The notes under the pieces are model-generated. The model saw nothing but the letters and a program-made list of their open reading frames with translations, had not been told where the DNA came from and ran no database searches. The translations under genes were made by a program, and so were the position numbers. A stretch of DNA of 64,000 bases from Brachybacterium sp036311905 (lineage in GTDB: Bacteria > Actinomycetota > Actinomycetes > Actinomycetales > Dermabacteraceae), in assembly GCF_036311905.1 (NCBI RefSeq), contig NZ_JAZDCH010000017.1:1-64000 (forward strand). Direction: 5' to 3'. Positions 16,216-24,844 of the stretch are shown piece after piece (within the stretch, counting starts at the first letter, position 1; every line of letters begins with the position of its first letter).

Positions 16216-16742
16216 TCGCCCGTCCTCCCGTCGATCGCCTCGCGCAGCAGGTCGAGGTGTCCCACGTGGCGGGCGTACTCCTCGATGAGGTGCATGAGGA
16301 TCCAGCGCAGATTCAGCGGCTCGCCGGCGCGGCCGCCGCGCACGGGGGCGTCGAGGTCCGTCCAGCTCGCCTGGGCGGCACGGGCGTCCCGGACCCGCTC
16401 CCGATAGAAGGCGAGGTCCGTCGCGGCTGTGGCAGGGGTGCCGTCCAGGTGATCGCCATCGGGGCGCTCCGGCGTGCAGTACGGGTCGGGCCGAGCTTCG
16501 CCGAGCAGCACCTCGCGCAGCCAATACTCCTCGACGACGCCCAGATGGCGCACGAGACCGAGCGGGCTGAGGTCGGAGGGCGGCACTGCGCGGCGGCACA
16601 GCTGCTCCGCGTCGAGCCCGGCGACCTTCTGCAGCACGGTCGCGCGATGGAACTCGAGCCAGGCGTCGAGGGACTCCCGCTCGGAGGCGAGGAAGGGCGG
16701 ATCGACGCGCGCCGCGTCGAGCGGGGTGGGGTCATGGCTCAT
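16212..16742 (-). CDS. DinB family (DUF664) protein
   Basis: A 176-residue DinB/DUF664-type four-helix protein. Typical stretches are ESLDAWLEFHRATVLQKVAGL, LVRHLGVVEEYWLREVLLG with one metal His, and the C-terminal LRWILMHLIEEYARHVGHLDLLREAIDG with two more. Family members include bacillithiol- or mycothiol-dependent S-transferases, but most have no known role. The start at 16742 gives the usual MSHDPTPLD beginning. It is coupled to the following acetyltransferase. Confidence 0.85.
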   Translation of the reverse strand: MSHDPTPLDAARVDPPFLASERESLDAWLEFHRATVLQKVAGLDAEQLCRRAVPPSDLSPLGLVRHLGVVEEYWLREVLLGEARPDPYCTPERPDGDHLDGTPATAATDLAFYRERVRDARAAQASWTDLDAPVRGGRAGEPLNLRWILMHLIEEYARHVGHLDLLREAIDGRTGE

Positions 16743-16885
16743 GACGTGCACTCTTCCACGCCCCATCGACCCGAGGTGAGGAGATCTCAGCGCGCGGGGC
16801 GCCCCGCTCCTTTCCGCACCCCGTCATCCCCTCAACCCGCCACCTCGACCGGGATCCGGGTCGCGGTGGTCAGGTACGGGCGCAG

Positions 16886-16923
16886 GGCGTTCCAGTACGG
16901 CTATATAGCCGTAGTGGAACGCC
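16886..16923. repeat. 38-bp palindrome D (single copy here)
   Basis: A perfect 18-base core TACGGCTATATAGCCGTA is flanked by one mismatch pair and 9-base arms GGCGTTCCA / TGGAACGCC. It sits 8 bases past the stop of the minus-strand GNAT gene at 16932. There is no loop and no T tract, and the AT-rich centre resembles that of family C. Confidence 0.75.
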
Positions 16924-16931
16924 ACACGCCA

Positions 16932-17576
16932 CTAGTCGACCATCCCTTCCCGCACACCCGCACCCCCACTGCCCACAGCCGGACCCGCCTTGCCCCCGGC
17001 GCCCCCACCACCGGCAGGCCGCCACCCGGCGTGGACCAGCTGGAAGAGGCGGCAGTCCGCCCACTTCCCGCCGAGGCGGAGATAGTCCCTGGCCAGGCCG
17101 TACTCGGCAAAGCCGCACTTCTCGAGCACCCGCACGGAGGCGTCGTTGCCCACCTGCACCTCCGCCTGCAGCCGATGCAGGCCGAGACCACCGAAGGCCA
17201 CGGCGAGCGCGGCGCGCACCGCATGGGTGGCGATGCCGCGGCCGGCCTCCTCGTGGTCGACCCAGTAGCCGAGCGAGGCGGACTCGAAGGCGCCGCGGAT
17301 GATCCCGGAGAGGGTCAGGCGGCCGACCAGCCGTGAGGATCCTCCCTCGAGCACCCGTATCCCCAGCGGCAGCCCGAGCCCGGCGTCGGCGGCGGCGAGA
17401 GCCTGGGCGATCGCCTCCCGCTGTCCCGCCTCGGTGAACCATTCCGCGGGCCGCACCGGGGCGCCGACGAGCAGCCGCTCCCGATTCCGGGTCTCCAGAG
17501 CGAGCAGCGCGGGGGCGTCGGACGGGGCGAGGAGTGCGAGGTCGACTTGAGCCCGACGGAACGGCGTGTGCGGCAT
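16932..17576 (-). CDS. GNAT family N-acetyltransferase (RimJ/RimL type)
   Basis: A 214-residue acetyltransferase of the ribosomal-protein acetyltransferase type: ASLGYWVDHEEAGRGIATHAVRAALAVAF carries the acetyl-CoA loop and HRLQAEVQVGNDASVRVLEKCGFAEYGLARDYL is the characteristic C-terminal block. The last 25 residues are a Gly-rich tail (PAGGGGAGGKAGPAVGSGGAG). The start at 17576 is the first Met before the conserved fold. The substrate, protein or small amine, is unknown. Confidence 0.85.
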   Translation of the reverse strand: MPHTPFRRAQVDLALLAPSDAPALLALETRNRERLLVGAPVRPAEWFTEAGQREAIAQALAAADAGLGLPLGIRVLEGGSSRLVGRLTLSGIIRGAFESASLGYWVDHEEAGRGIATHAVRAALAVAFGGLGLHRLQAEVQVGNDASVRVLEKCGFAEYGLARDYLRLGGKWADCRLFQLVHAGWRPAGGGGAGGKAGPAVGSGGAGVREGMVD

Positions 17577-17671
17577 GACCAGCACTCTCGCACAGGTCGA
17601 CGGTCGGCGAGCCCCCTGCCCGCGAGCACCCGTCGGCGTAGACTCGACCCTCCCGCGCCCCAGGAGCCGCC

Positions 17672-18826
17672 ATGTCCGCCGCGTCCCCCGACCACCACCA
17701 CTCCGCGCTGCTGGACCCCGCCTCTCCGGCGATGGGCGAGCGGCTCGTCGAGGCCTGGCGCACCGGCACGCTGGTGATGCCGCTGCGGGACGACTCCTCT
17801 CCCGTGCGCCTGCCCGGGTTGCATAAGTCGGTGCTGCCGCCGACGCTGTCGGGCCCGGCGCGGGTGACGCTCGCGGGAGTCGGCGAGCGCTTCGCCGCCT
17901 GGAGGGTCTCGCCGCAGGAGAACGCACCGTTCATCGTGCGGATCCCGCATGTCGCGCCCGACGAGCTGCACCAGGATCTGGCGCACGAGATCGCCGCGCT
18001 GACCCTGATCCCGCCCGAGGTGGGGCCGGACCCGGTCGCCTTCCACGACGATCCCGCGACCAGTCCGATCGGTCACCCGTACGTCGTCACCACGGACGTG
18101 CCCGGCACCGCCGCAGCTCCCGAGGCGTGGACCGCGGCCCATCTCGCCGCCCACGCCGAGCTCCTCGCCCGCCTGCACTCGGTGCCCGCCCCGGGCCGCG
18201 GACCCGTCTCCCTCGGCGAGGACCCGTGGGCCGCCGTGCCGTCGGGGCCGCCCTCGCTGCTCAGCGAGGTGGAGGAGGAGATCGCCGCATGGCGGGCGCT
18301 GCACGGTCCGGTGATCGCGGAGCACGGCCTCGATCGGTTCCTCGACGCGGCGCGGGAGCGGGTCGCCGCGATCGAGCCGCAGATCGCGGGGCTCGACGGG
18401 TTCGTCCTCGCGCACGGCGACCTGTGTGCGACCAACATCCTGTGGGAGCGGACCGGGGACGACGCGGGCGGACTGCGTGTGCGCTGCATCGACCTCGAGT
18501 GGGCCCAGGGCGACGATCCAGCCCGCGACCTGGCGATCATCGGCGGCGCCGTGCACGGCGGGCCCTGGTACGTGCCGCTCGAGGAGGAGGCGGTGGACGC
18601 CTTCGTCGGCGCCTATGCGCGCGCCCGCGCCGAGCAAGGCGAGCTGCCGGGGTCCGCGGCCGACGTCGGCGCGTTGCGCGAGCGGATGCGCGCCTGGACC
18701 GCTTATGAGCGCACCGCGATGCTCGTCCACGTCGCATCCCGCGCGACGACCCGCACCTCGCACCGACGGGTGCTGCCGATCCTGCGGGGCACGCTCGCCG
18801 CGGAGCTGGGCATCGCGGACGACTGA
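17672..18826 (+). CDS. aminoglycoside phosphotransferase-fold kinase
   Basis: A 384-residue kinase-like protein. The catalytic loop is VLAHGDLCATNILW (Asp and Asn of HGD...N) and the metal motif follows in RCIDLEWAQGDDPARDLA. The N-terminal lobe is about 120 residues and contains APFIVRIPH. It belongs to the broad APH/choline kinase group; resistance function cannot be claimed. A TAGACT box about 27 bases before the start leaves room for an AGGAG ribosome site. The following fructosamine-kinase-like gene has the same fold, but an 84-bp gap separates them. Confidence 0.8.
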   Translation: MSAASPDHHHSALLDPASPAMGERLVEAWRTGTLVMPLRDDSSPVRLPGLHKSVLPPTLSGPARVTLAGVGERFAAWRVSPQENAPFIVRIPHVAPDELHQDLAHEIAALTLIPPEVGPDPVAFHDDPATSPIGHPYVVTTDVPGTAAAPEAWTAAHLAAHAELLARLHSVPAPGRGPVSLGEDPWAAVPSGPPSLLSEVEEEIAAWRALHGPVIAEHGLDRFLDAARERVAAIEPQIAGLDGFVLAHGDLCATNILWERTGDDAGGLRVRCIDLEWAQGDDPARDLAIIGGAVHGGPWYVPLEEEAVDAFVGAYARARAEQGELPGSAADVGALRERMRAWTAYERTAMLVHVASRATTRTSHRRVLPILRGTLAAELGIADD

Positions 18827-18910
18827 GCCGTCGTCGCCCGTCGACCGCGCTGCCCCCACCGCGGCCTGCACGGCTGGCCCTCCCCCGGTCCCCGATGCCA
18901 CGGTGGCCCC

Positions 18911-19699
18911 ATGGACGACTTCGTCAAGAGATCACCGAACGCCCCCGCCGGGTACGCCGCCGCCGAGGCCGCGGGGCTGCGCTGGCTGGCCGAACCGCGC
19001 GCCGTGCCCGTCGTCGAGGTGCTCGAGGAGGGGAGGGATGAGCTACGGCTGGTGCGGCTCGAGTCCGTCGAGCCCACGGCCGACGCCGCCCGGGAGCTGG
19101 GCCGGGGACTCGCCCGGCTGCACGATGCGGGAGCGCCCGGCTTCGGCTGGTCCCCCGCCGAGCCCGCGTTCTTCGGGCCGCTCGAGAAGCCCTTCCCCGT
19201 CTCGACCCGGGTCGAGGACGACTTCCCCGACTTCTGGGCCGAGGGTCGGCTGCGCCCGCTGGCCGACAAGGTCACCCGCACCCTCGGCGCCGACGGGCAC
19301 GACACCGTCGACGAGGCCATCGACGTGATCGCCGACGGCGCCTACGACGGCATCAGCGGCCAGGGCACGGAGGAGCCGAGCCGCGTGCACGGCGACCTGT
19401 GGTCGGGGAACGTGCTGTGGACGGCGGCCGGCGCGACCCTCATCGACCCCGCCGCGCACGGCGGCCACCGCCTCGAGGACCTCGCCCTGCTGTCGCTCTT
19501 CGGCGCGCCCTTCCTCGAGGAGATCTTCGCGGGCTACACCGCCGAGCATCCGCTGCCGGGCGACTGGGAGCAGGACCTCCCCGCGCACCTCTTCTTCGCC
19601 CTGCTCGCCCACGTGCACCTGTTCGGCGAGGCGTACGTGGACCAGGCCATCGGCACCGCCGAGGCGATCATCGCCCGGGCGGACGCACTGGGGTTCTGA
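18911..19699 (+). CDS. fructosamine kinase family protein
   Basis: A 262-residue ketosamine-3-kinase homologue, an enzyme group that phosphorylates sugar amines on glycated proteins or free amino acids and so promotes deglycation. The conserved opening FVKRSPNAPAGYAAAEAAGL, catalytic loop RVHGDLWSGNVLW and metal motif LIDPAAHGGHRLEDLALL are all present, and the length is typical. It could form a unit with the APH-fold gene upstream. Confidence 0.88.
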   Translation: MDDFVKRSPNAPAGYAAAEAAGLRWLAEPRAVPVVEVLEEGRDELRLVRLESVEPTADAARELGRGLARLHDAGAPGFGWSPAEPAFFGPLEKPFPVSTRVEDDFPDFWAEGRLRPLADKVTRTLGADGHDTVDEAIDVIADGAYDGISGQGTEEPSRVHGDLWSGNVLWTAAGATLIDPAAHGGHRLEDLALLSLFGAPFLEEIFAGYTAEHPLPGDWEQDLPAHLFFALLAHVHLFGEAYVDQAIGTAEAIIARADALGF

Positions 19700-19720
19700 G
19701 CCCGGGACGGCGCGCGAAGA

Positions 19721-20602
19721 TCAGTCCCGCCAGCGCCGGGCGAACCGGCCCGGGGACAGGCCCGTGGAGGCAGTGAAGTCCCGGGTGAAGTGCGCCTGGT
19801 CCGCGTAGCCGAGTCGGTCGGCGAGCTGCGCGAGCGCCTCCGGGCCGCGCAGCGCACCGGCCGCCTCGTGGAGCCGGCGCCGGCGGATCAGCCAGGCGGG
19901 GCTGAGCCCCAGCCGCCGGGCGGTGAGCCGCTGCAGGCTCCGCTCGGTGATCCCGAACCGCTCGCACAGCGCGCCCACGGCGAGCAGCTCCGGGTCCTGT
20001 TCGACCTCCTCCACCAGGGCGTTGACCAGCAGGTCCTCCTCACCCGGCGGCCCGAGCAGTTGGAGGCGCCGCACCCACAGCGCGCAGCACGCGGCCTGGG
20101 CGTCGGGATCCGTGGGATCCGCCGCCATCCGCGCCCTCACCTCCGCGGTGAACCCGGCGAGCAGCGGGACCGCGTCGAGCTCGCGGTAAGTGCCGGTGAG
20201 CTCCGCGACCGGCCCGCCGTGCAGCACGGCTCCGGCGGCCGGGGCGAACATCGCCCCGAAGCCCCAGCCGCGCCCCTCGAGCACGGTCGTGGACAGTCCC
20301 GGGTTCGGCCCCAGCAGCCGCGAGTATGCGGGGGTCGTGATGGCGAGGCAGACGGGATACTGCAGCACCTTCTGCTCGGCGGTCCCGCCGCGGGGCACGT
20401 CCCAGACCGGGATCCAGAAGCGGCGGAGCCAGCCGCGCACGTGCTCCGGCGCGGACGGGCGGGCGATGGTGAAGCTGCGGTCCGCGGGATCGCGCAAGTG
20501 GGCGCGCTCGATGTCGTCCGGCGTTGTCGCGTCGTCCCCGGCGTCCGGCCTCTCGCCCCCGTCCCCGGGAGCGCCCGCCGGTGCGCCGCTGTCGGTCCCC
20601 AT
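19721..20602 (-). CDS. AraC family transcriptional regulator
   Basis: A 293-residue regulator with the DNA-binding domain at the C-terminus (about residues 195-290): ERFGITERSLQRLTARRLGLSPAWLIRRRRLHEAA and LADRLGYADQAHFTRDFTASTGLSPGRFARRW. The N-terminal part resembles the DUF6597-type sensor region (WIPVWDVPRG...VLQYPVCLAI...GWGFGAMF). It is divergent from the TIGR03086-type gene at 20706, the most likely target. The first 35 residues are disordered. Confidence 0.88.
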   Translation of the reverse strand: MGTDSGAPAGAPGDGGERPDAGDDATTPDDIERAHLRDPADRSFTIARPSAPEHVRGWLRRFWIPVWDVPRGGTAEQKVLQYPVCLAITTPAYSRLLGPNPGLSTTVLEGRGWGFGAMFAPAAGAVLHGGPVAELTGTYRELDAVPLLAGFTAEVRARMAADPTDPDAQAACCALWVRRLQLLGPPGEEDLLVNALVEEVEQDPELLAVGALCERFGITERSLQRLTARRLGLSPAWLIRRRRLHEAAGALRGPEALAQLADRLGYADQAHFTRDFTASTGLSPGRFARRWRD

Positions 20603-20705
20603 GGCCGCAGGGTAGCGCTGTCGGGAATGTGCAAGACCGCCCCCGCGGGGCTCCGTAACGTCGAGGGGGCGCGGCGGAGGGACCGCCGCGGAGGAGGAGC
20701 CCGCC

Positions 20706-21365
20706 ATGAGCATCACGACCGGAGAGTCCACGACCCAGGACCCTGCACCTCGGGAGCCCGCGTCCGGAGAGCCCGCTGCCGGGAACCCCGCTGCCGCCGA
20801 CGTGCACGGCGCTTGGCGGCAGCTCGCCGGGCCCTTCACCGCCGAGGTGGAGGCCGTGCGCGACTGGTCGGCGGCGAGCCCCTGCGCCGGGTGGACCGCC
20901 CGCGACGTCCTGGACCATGTCCGCGGCACCCAGCGGGAGTTCCTCGCCGGGCACTCCCTGATGCCGGAGACGGCCGGGGGATCGGCCGACGGGGACCCCG
21001 CGGCGACTGGGGCCGACGGGGACCCCGCCGCGCAGTGGGCCGCGCACCTCACCGCGGTCGAGGCGCTGCTCGCGGATCCAGAGATCGCGGGGCGGGAGTA
21101 CGACGGCGCCTTCGGCCCCACCACGATCGGCGCGACCCTGCTCGAGTTCTACGGGGTGGACCTGCTGCTGCACCGCTGGGACCTGGGAACCTCCCAGGGC
21201 CGCGACGTGTCCTTCACCCCGCGGGAGATCGACGTGGTGGACGCAGCGGTCGACGCCTGGGGCGAACACGCCTACGGTCCCGGCATCTTCGCGGCCCCGC
21301 TGCCGGTGGCCGAGGGCGCCGACGCACGCACCCGCCTGCTCGCGCGGACCGGACGCGCCGGCTGA
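20706..21365 (+). CDS. TIGR03086-type DinB-like metal-binding protein
   Basis: A 219-residue protein of the maleylpyruvate-isomerase-like/DinB group. After a disordered 35-residue start, PFTAEVEAVRDWSAASPCAGWTARDVLDHVRGTQREFL and LEFYGVDLLLHRWDLGTSQGRDVSF give the usual metal-binding His/Glu pattern. Function is unknown; relatives use mycothiol or act as small thiol S-transferases. It is divergent from an AraC regulator and ends in a strong hairpin at 21373-21406. Confidence 0.75.
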   Translation: MSITTGESTTQDPAPREPASGEPAAGNPAAADVHGAWRQLAGPFTAEVEAVRDWSAASPCAGWTARDVLDHVRGTQREFLAGHSLMPETAGGSADGDPAATGADGDPAAQWAAHLTAVEALLADPEIAGREYDGAFGPTTIGATLLEFYGVDLLLHRWDLGTSQGRDVSFTPREIDVVDAAVDAWGEHAYGPGIFAAPLPVAEGADARTRLLARTGRAG

Positions 21366-21372
21366 TCCGGCT

Positions 21373-21406
21373 CCGCCCTCGACGTCCGGGCGGACGTCGA
21401 GGGCGG
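21373..21406. terminator. hairpin between convergent genes
   Basis: A perfect 16-bp stem (CCGCCCTCGACGTCCG with its complement) with a 2-base top, in the 61-bp gap between two converging genes. It probably stops transcription in both directions. Confidence 0.75.
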
Positions 21407-21426
21407 GAGCGGGTCAGGGGCCGGGA

Positions 21427-22860
21427 TCAGTGGTCGTGACCCTCGTGGTCCTCGTCGCCGCCGGCGTCGGAAGCGCCGTGATCGTGGCCCTCCTCCTCGG
21501 CGTGGTCGTGGCCCTCGTGGTCCTCGTCGGACTCGCTCTCGGAGGAGCCGCCCACCTCGTACTCGCCCGACGTGGTCCCGGTGGTCACCTGGATCTCGTG
21601 GGGCACGACGGGCAGGTCGAGAGTCCGGTAGACCTCGCCGCTCGCGACGTCGACCATGCTGAGCGTCTGCGTGGCGGGGTCGACCACGAAGGCGGTACCG
21701 TCGGCGACCGCGAGCATCGGGCCGGCCTCCTGCCACTCGGCGGGCTCCTCCCACGGCTCGACCACGGGCACCTCGTGGAGCATCTCGCCGGTCTCGGGGT
21801 CGAGGATGTTCAGCTCGCCGTCGTAGGTGAGCACGAGCGCCTCTCCGTCGGGGCCGCGGTCGAGGCTGCGGAACCAGTAGGACGAGCCCAGGTCGACGAT
21901 CTGCTGGGTCGCGTCGCGGGTGTCGATGAGCGCGATCGAGGTGGGGTGCTCGGTGCCGCCCGCCGGCTCGGCCTCGACCTTGTTGTCGGCGAGGACGATC
22001 GGGGAGTCCTCGCGACCCTTCTGGTTGCCGGAGCGCTGGTAGTCGGTGTCGACGGCGACCTTGTGGAACGCGCCGTCGCGGTAGATCACGGAGCCGTTCT
22101 CGCAGCCCAGGGAGATGACGTCCCCGGACTCGGTGGGCAGGGCGGCGGCCTCGCCGTGGACCCCCGGGCAGTCGTCGGTCTGGGCAGTGACGTTCCCGTC
22201 GGCGTCGAGGACCTGCACGGTGCTGCGGGCGTCCTCGGTGCCCTGGGTGGTGAGCAGTCCGCCACCTGTCAGGGGGACGGCGACGCCGTGGTGCGGGGCG
22301 TCGGTCGAGAGCTCCTCGAGGACGGTCAGCTCGCCGTCGGCGAGGGCCGACGGGTCGATCACGGTGATCGCGCCGGTGCCGTCGGCGAAGATCGCGGTGC
22401 GGTCGCCGTGGGGGACGACGTGGCCGGGGTGCGGGGCGTCGACGGCCATCCCGGTGAGGGCGGGTGCCTGCGTGTAGTAGTGGTTGTGATCGCCGTGGGG
22501 CTGGACCAGGAGGCCGGTGTCGTACATGGTCACGGCGTCGGAGGCGCTGACGGCGACGTGGCGGCCGTCGCCGGTGGGGTTCAGGCGGACGTAGCCCTCG
22601 AGCGGGGTCTCGTTCAGGACCGACCCATCGGAGGAGTCGAGGGTGAGGACGCCGCCGTCGTAGGCGAGGACGATGCGGGGACTGAGCGCGCCGACCTCGG
22701 TGCGGTCCGAGCTGGACTCGGTCGCGGTGCCGGAGCCGGCATCGGACGTGCCGGAACCGCTGGTGGTGCCGGTGCCCGCGCAGGCCGAGAGCGCGAGCAC
22801 GCCCGCGCCGAGGAGGGCGACAGTCCGCCGCTTGGTGATAATGCTTCTCATCAGGTACAT
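21427..22860 (-). CDS. zinc metallochaperone AztD-like lipoprotein
   Basis: A 477-residue exported protein with a lipobox (VLALSAC, Cys27). It reads as a beta-propeller and carries the His pattern HGDHNHYY...HPGHVVPHGD that I associate with AztD, which hands zinc to the binding protein of the AztABC importer. The C-terminus has three DHEGHDH-like His/Asp/Glu clusters, a probable zinc sponge. Two Zur-like boxes lie at its start, which fits zinc-starvation control. An in-frame ATG four codons in (22851) is an alternative start. No aztABC genes are in the window, so its partner is elsewhere or missing. Confidence 0.72.
   Translation of the reverse strand: MYLMRSIITKRRTVALLGAGVLALSACAGTGTTSGSGTSDAGSGTATESSSDRTEVGALSPRIVLAYDGGVLTLDSSDGSVLNETPLEGYVRLNPTGDGRHVAVSASDAVTMYDTGLLVQPHGDHNHYYTQAPALTGMAVDAPHPGHVVPHGDRTAIFADGTGAITVIDPSALADGELTVLEELSTDAPHHGVAVPLTGGGLLTTQGTEDARSTVQVLDADGNVTAQTDDCPGVHGEAAALPTESGDVISLGCENGSVIYRDGAFHKVAVDTDYQRSGNQKGREDSPIVLADNKVEAEPAGGTEHPTSIALIDTRDATQQIVDLGSSYWFRSLDRGPDGEALVLTYDGELNILDPETGEMLHEVPVVEPWEEPAEWQEAGPMLAVADGTAFVVDPATQTLSMVDVASGEVYRTLDLPVVPHEIQVTTGTTSGEYEVGGSSESESDEDHEGHDHAEEEGHDHGASDAGGDEDHEGHDH
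22836..22850 (-). promoter_or_regulatory. Zur-like box overlapping the aztD start
   Basis: On the minus strand TGAGAAGCATTATCA, a 15-base imperfect dyad of the TGAnAAnnATTnTCA kind typical of actinobacterial Zur sites. It covers codons 4-9 from the first ATG, so a bound repressor would block translation or initiation directly. Confidence 0.6.
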
Positions 22861-22880
22861 GCCAGGAAGCTACCAGCCGA

Positions 22881-22895
22881 TGAGAATGTTTCCCA
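22881..22895 (-). promoter_or_regulatory. second Zur-like box before aztD
   Basis: On the minus strand TGGGAAACATTCTCA, the same dyad as the box 45 bases downstream, 20 bases before the first ATG. This stretch is AT-rich against its surroundings. Confidence 0.6.
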
Positions 22896-22988
22896 TTTAC
22901 GGGGCTGTGGGCTGGGTCACTCGTGGGGCCAGACGGCCGACCGCCCCGGAGCGCGGCTCGACGCGCCCCCACGCGCCCCTCAACGCAC

Positions 22989-23045
22989 CGAGTGCTGCAT
23001 CCGGGCCGCTACGACAGTGTCATAGCGGTCCAGATGCAGCACTCG
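22989..23045. repeat. palindrome family B, copy B1
   Basis: A 57-bp hairpin with ends CGAGTGCTGCAT / ATGCAGCACTCG and inner arms ending in GCCGCTA / TAGCGG. It matches copy B2 at 26260-26316 in length and orientation. It lies between the gdhA stop and the aztD promoter. Confidence 0.85.
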
Positions 23046-23074
23046 ATGAAGAGCGACCTCCGCGCCGAGTCGGC

Positions 23075-24418
23075 TCAGATGACGCCGAAGGCGATCATCG
23101 CGTCGGCCACCTTGCGGAAGCCGGCCACGTTCGCACCCACCACGTAGTCGCCCGGGCGGCCGAGCTCCTCGGCGGTCTCGAGGCAGGTGGAGTGGATGTT
23201 CTTCATGATCTCGGTGAGGCGGCGCTCGGTGTGCTCGAAGCTCCAGGCGTCGCGGCTCGCGTTCTGCTGCATCTCGAGCGCAGAGGTGGCCACGCCTCCC
23301 GCGTTCGCGGCCTTGCCGGGGCCGAAGGCGGTGCCAGCCTCGCGGAACACGGTCACGGCCTCGGGGGTGCAGGGCATGTTCGCGCCCTCGGAGACCGCCT
23401 CGACGCCGTTCTTCACCAGGGTCTGCGCATCGGCCTCGGAGAGCTCGTTCTGGGTGGCGCTGGGGAGGGCGATCGCCGCCGGGACGTCCCAGACGCTGCC
23501 GCCCTTCACGAAGCGCGCGCCGTTGCCGCGGCGGTCGGCGTACTCGTGGATGCGGCCACGCTCGACCTCCTTGATCTGCTGGAGCAGCTGCAGGTCGATG
23601 CCGTTCTCGTCGACCACGTAGCCGGAGGAGTCCGACGCCGTGATCGGCACGCCGCCGAGCTGCTGCGCCTTCTCGATCGCATAGAGGGCCACGTTGCCGG
23701 AGCCGGAGACCGCGACGCGCTTGCCCTCGAAGGAGGAGCCGCGGGCCTTCAGCATCTCGTCGGCGAAGATCGCCGCGCCGTAGCCGGTGGCCTCCTTGCG
23801 CACCAGCGAGCCGCCCCAGTCCAGGCCCTTGCCCGTGAGGACGCCCGCCTCGTAGCGGTTGGTGAGGCGCTTGTACTGGCCGAAGAGGTAGCCGATCTCG
23901 CGGGCGCCCACGCCGATGTCACCGGCGGGGACGTCGGTGTACTCGCCCATGTGGCGGTGCAGCTCGGTCATGAAGGACTGGCAGAAGCGCATGACCTCGC
24001 CATCGCTGCGACCGTGCGGGTCGAAGTCGGAGCCGCCCTTGCCGCCGCCGATGGGCAGGCCGGTGAGCGAGTTCTTGAAGATCTGCTCGAAGCCGAGGAA
24101 CTTCACGATGCCGAGGTTCACGCTCGGGTGGAAGCGCAGGCCGCCCTTGTACGGGCCGAGGGCCGAGTTGTACTCGACGCGGAAGCCGCGGTTGACCTGG
24201 GTGACGCCCTGGTCGTCGACCCACGGGACGCGGAAGATGATCTGCCGCTCGGGCTCGCACATCCGCATCAGGATGCCGTGCTCCTGGTACTCGGGGTGAC
24301 GGTCCTGGATGAGCTCGAGGGACTCGAACACCTCCCGGACTGCCTGGTGGAACTCCGGCTCGCCAGCGTTGCGGCGGAGGACCTGGTCGAAGGTGCCCTG
24401 GAGCGTCGAGTCGAGCAT
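23075..24418 (-). CDS. gdhA: NADP-type glutamate dehydrogenase
   Basis: A 447-residue glutamate dehydrogenase that makes L-glutamate from 2-oxoglutarate and ammonium (or the reverse). Substrate-binding and catalytic stretches are clear: GPYKGGLRFHPSVN, TGLPIGGGKGGSDFDP, PAGDIGVGAREIGYLFGQYK, and the Rossmann motif VSGSGNVALYAIEKAQ. The length is that of the hexameric biosynthetic enzyme. Its upstream gap (24419-24620) holds a possible TACGCT -10 box near 24497. With hutG it links nitrogen from histidine to the glutamate pool. Confidence 0.96.
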   Translation of the reverse strand: MLDSTLQGTFDQVLRRNAGEPEFHQAVREVFESLELIQDRHPEYQEHGILMRMCEPERQIIFRVPWVDDQGVTQVNRGFRVEYNSALGPYKGGLRFHPSVNLGIVKFLGFEQIFKNSLTGLPIGGGKGGSDFDPHGRSDGEVMRFCQSFMTELHRHMGEYTDVPAGDIGVGAREIGYLFGQYKRLTNRYEAGVLTGKGLDWGGSLVRKEATGYGAAIFADEMLKARGSSFEGKRVAVSGSGNVALYAIEKAQQLGGVPITASDSSGYVVDENGIDLQLLQQIKEVERGRIHEYADRRGNGARFVKGGSVWDVPAAIALPSATQNELSEADAQTLVKNGVEAVSEGANMPCTPEAVTVFREAGTAFGPGKAANAGGVATSALEMQQNASRDAWSFEHTERRLTEIMKNIHSTCLETAEELGRPGDYVVGANVAGFRKVADAMIAFGVI

Positions 24419-24565
24419 CGCAGTCCTTTCAGGGGCCCGATGGGCCCGAAGTCGCGGGGCCCTCGGGATTCGGAGGGCGGAGCGGGGTCAGCGTACGCGC
24501 GCCGTGCGCGCGGAGCACGGGGTGTTCGGAGGGCGGTCGGCGTGAGGTGCGCGCAGAGCGGCGGG

Positions 24566-24590
24566 CGGCCGACGGGGACCCCGTCGGCCG
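24566..24590. terminator. perfect palindrome downstream of the XRE gene
   Basis: Arms CGGCCGACGGGG and CCCCGTCGGCCG around a single A. It lies 31 bases past the XRE regulator stop and before the gdhA promoter region, so it is probably the terminator of the XRE operon. Confidence 0.6.
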
Positions 24591-24620
24591 GGGCGATCGT
24601 CGGCCCGCACCCACCGGCAC

Positions 24621-24833
24621 TCAGCCGTCGGCCCCGCCGTCCTCGTCCGGGCTGAAGACCTCCTCGATGCGCACCCCGAAGAGTCGGGCGATCGCGAAGG
24701 CGAGCGGGAGGGAGGGGTCGTACTTGTCGTTCTCGATCGCGATGACCGTCTGCCGGGAGACGCCGAGCTCCTTGCCCAGCTCCGCCTGCGACCAGCGGCG
24801 CTCGGTGCGGCGGGCCTTGATGTCGTTGCGCAT
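24621..24833 (-). CDS. XRE-family small transcriptional regulator
   Basis: A 70-residue protein made of one helix-turn-helix: MRNDIKARRTERRWSQAELGKELGVSRQTVIAIENDKYDPSL, then AFAIARLFGVRIEEVF. This is the compact YozG-type regulator usually paired with a small membrane protein gene. The start at 24833 is the family start; the frame extends further upstream without support. It follows the membrane protein gene by 11 bases and is probably the last gene of the CAAX-protease operon. Confidence 0.9.
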   Translation of the reverse strand: MRNDIKARRTERRWSQAELGKELGVSRQTVIAIENDKYDPSLPLAFAIARLFGVRIEEVFSPDEDGGADG

Positions 24834-24844
24834 GGCGGGGCTCC

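Noticed and set aside
17672..19699. Two adjacent kinase-fold genes as antibiotic resistance genes
   Set aside because: They only show general APH and fructosamine-kinase motifs; nothing points to aminoglycoside substrates.
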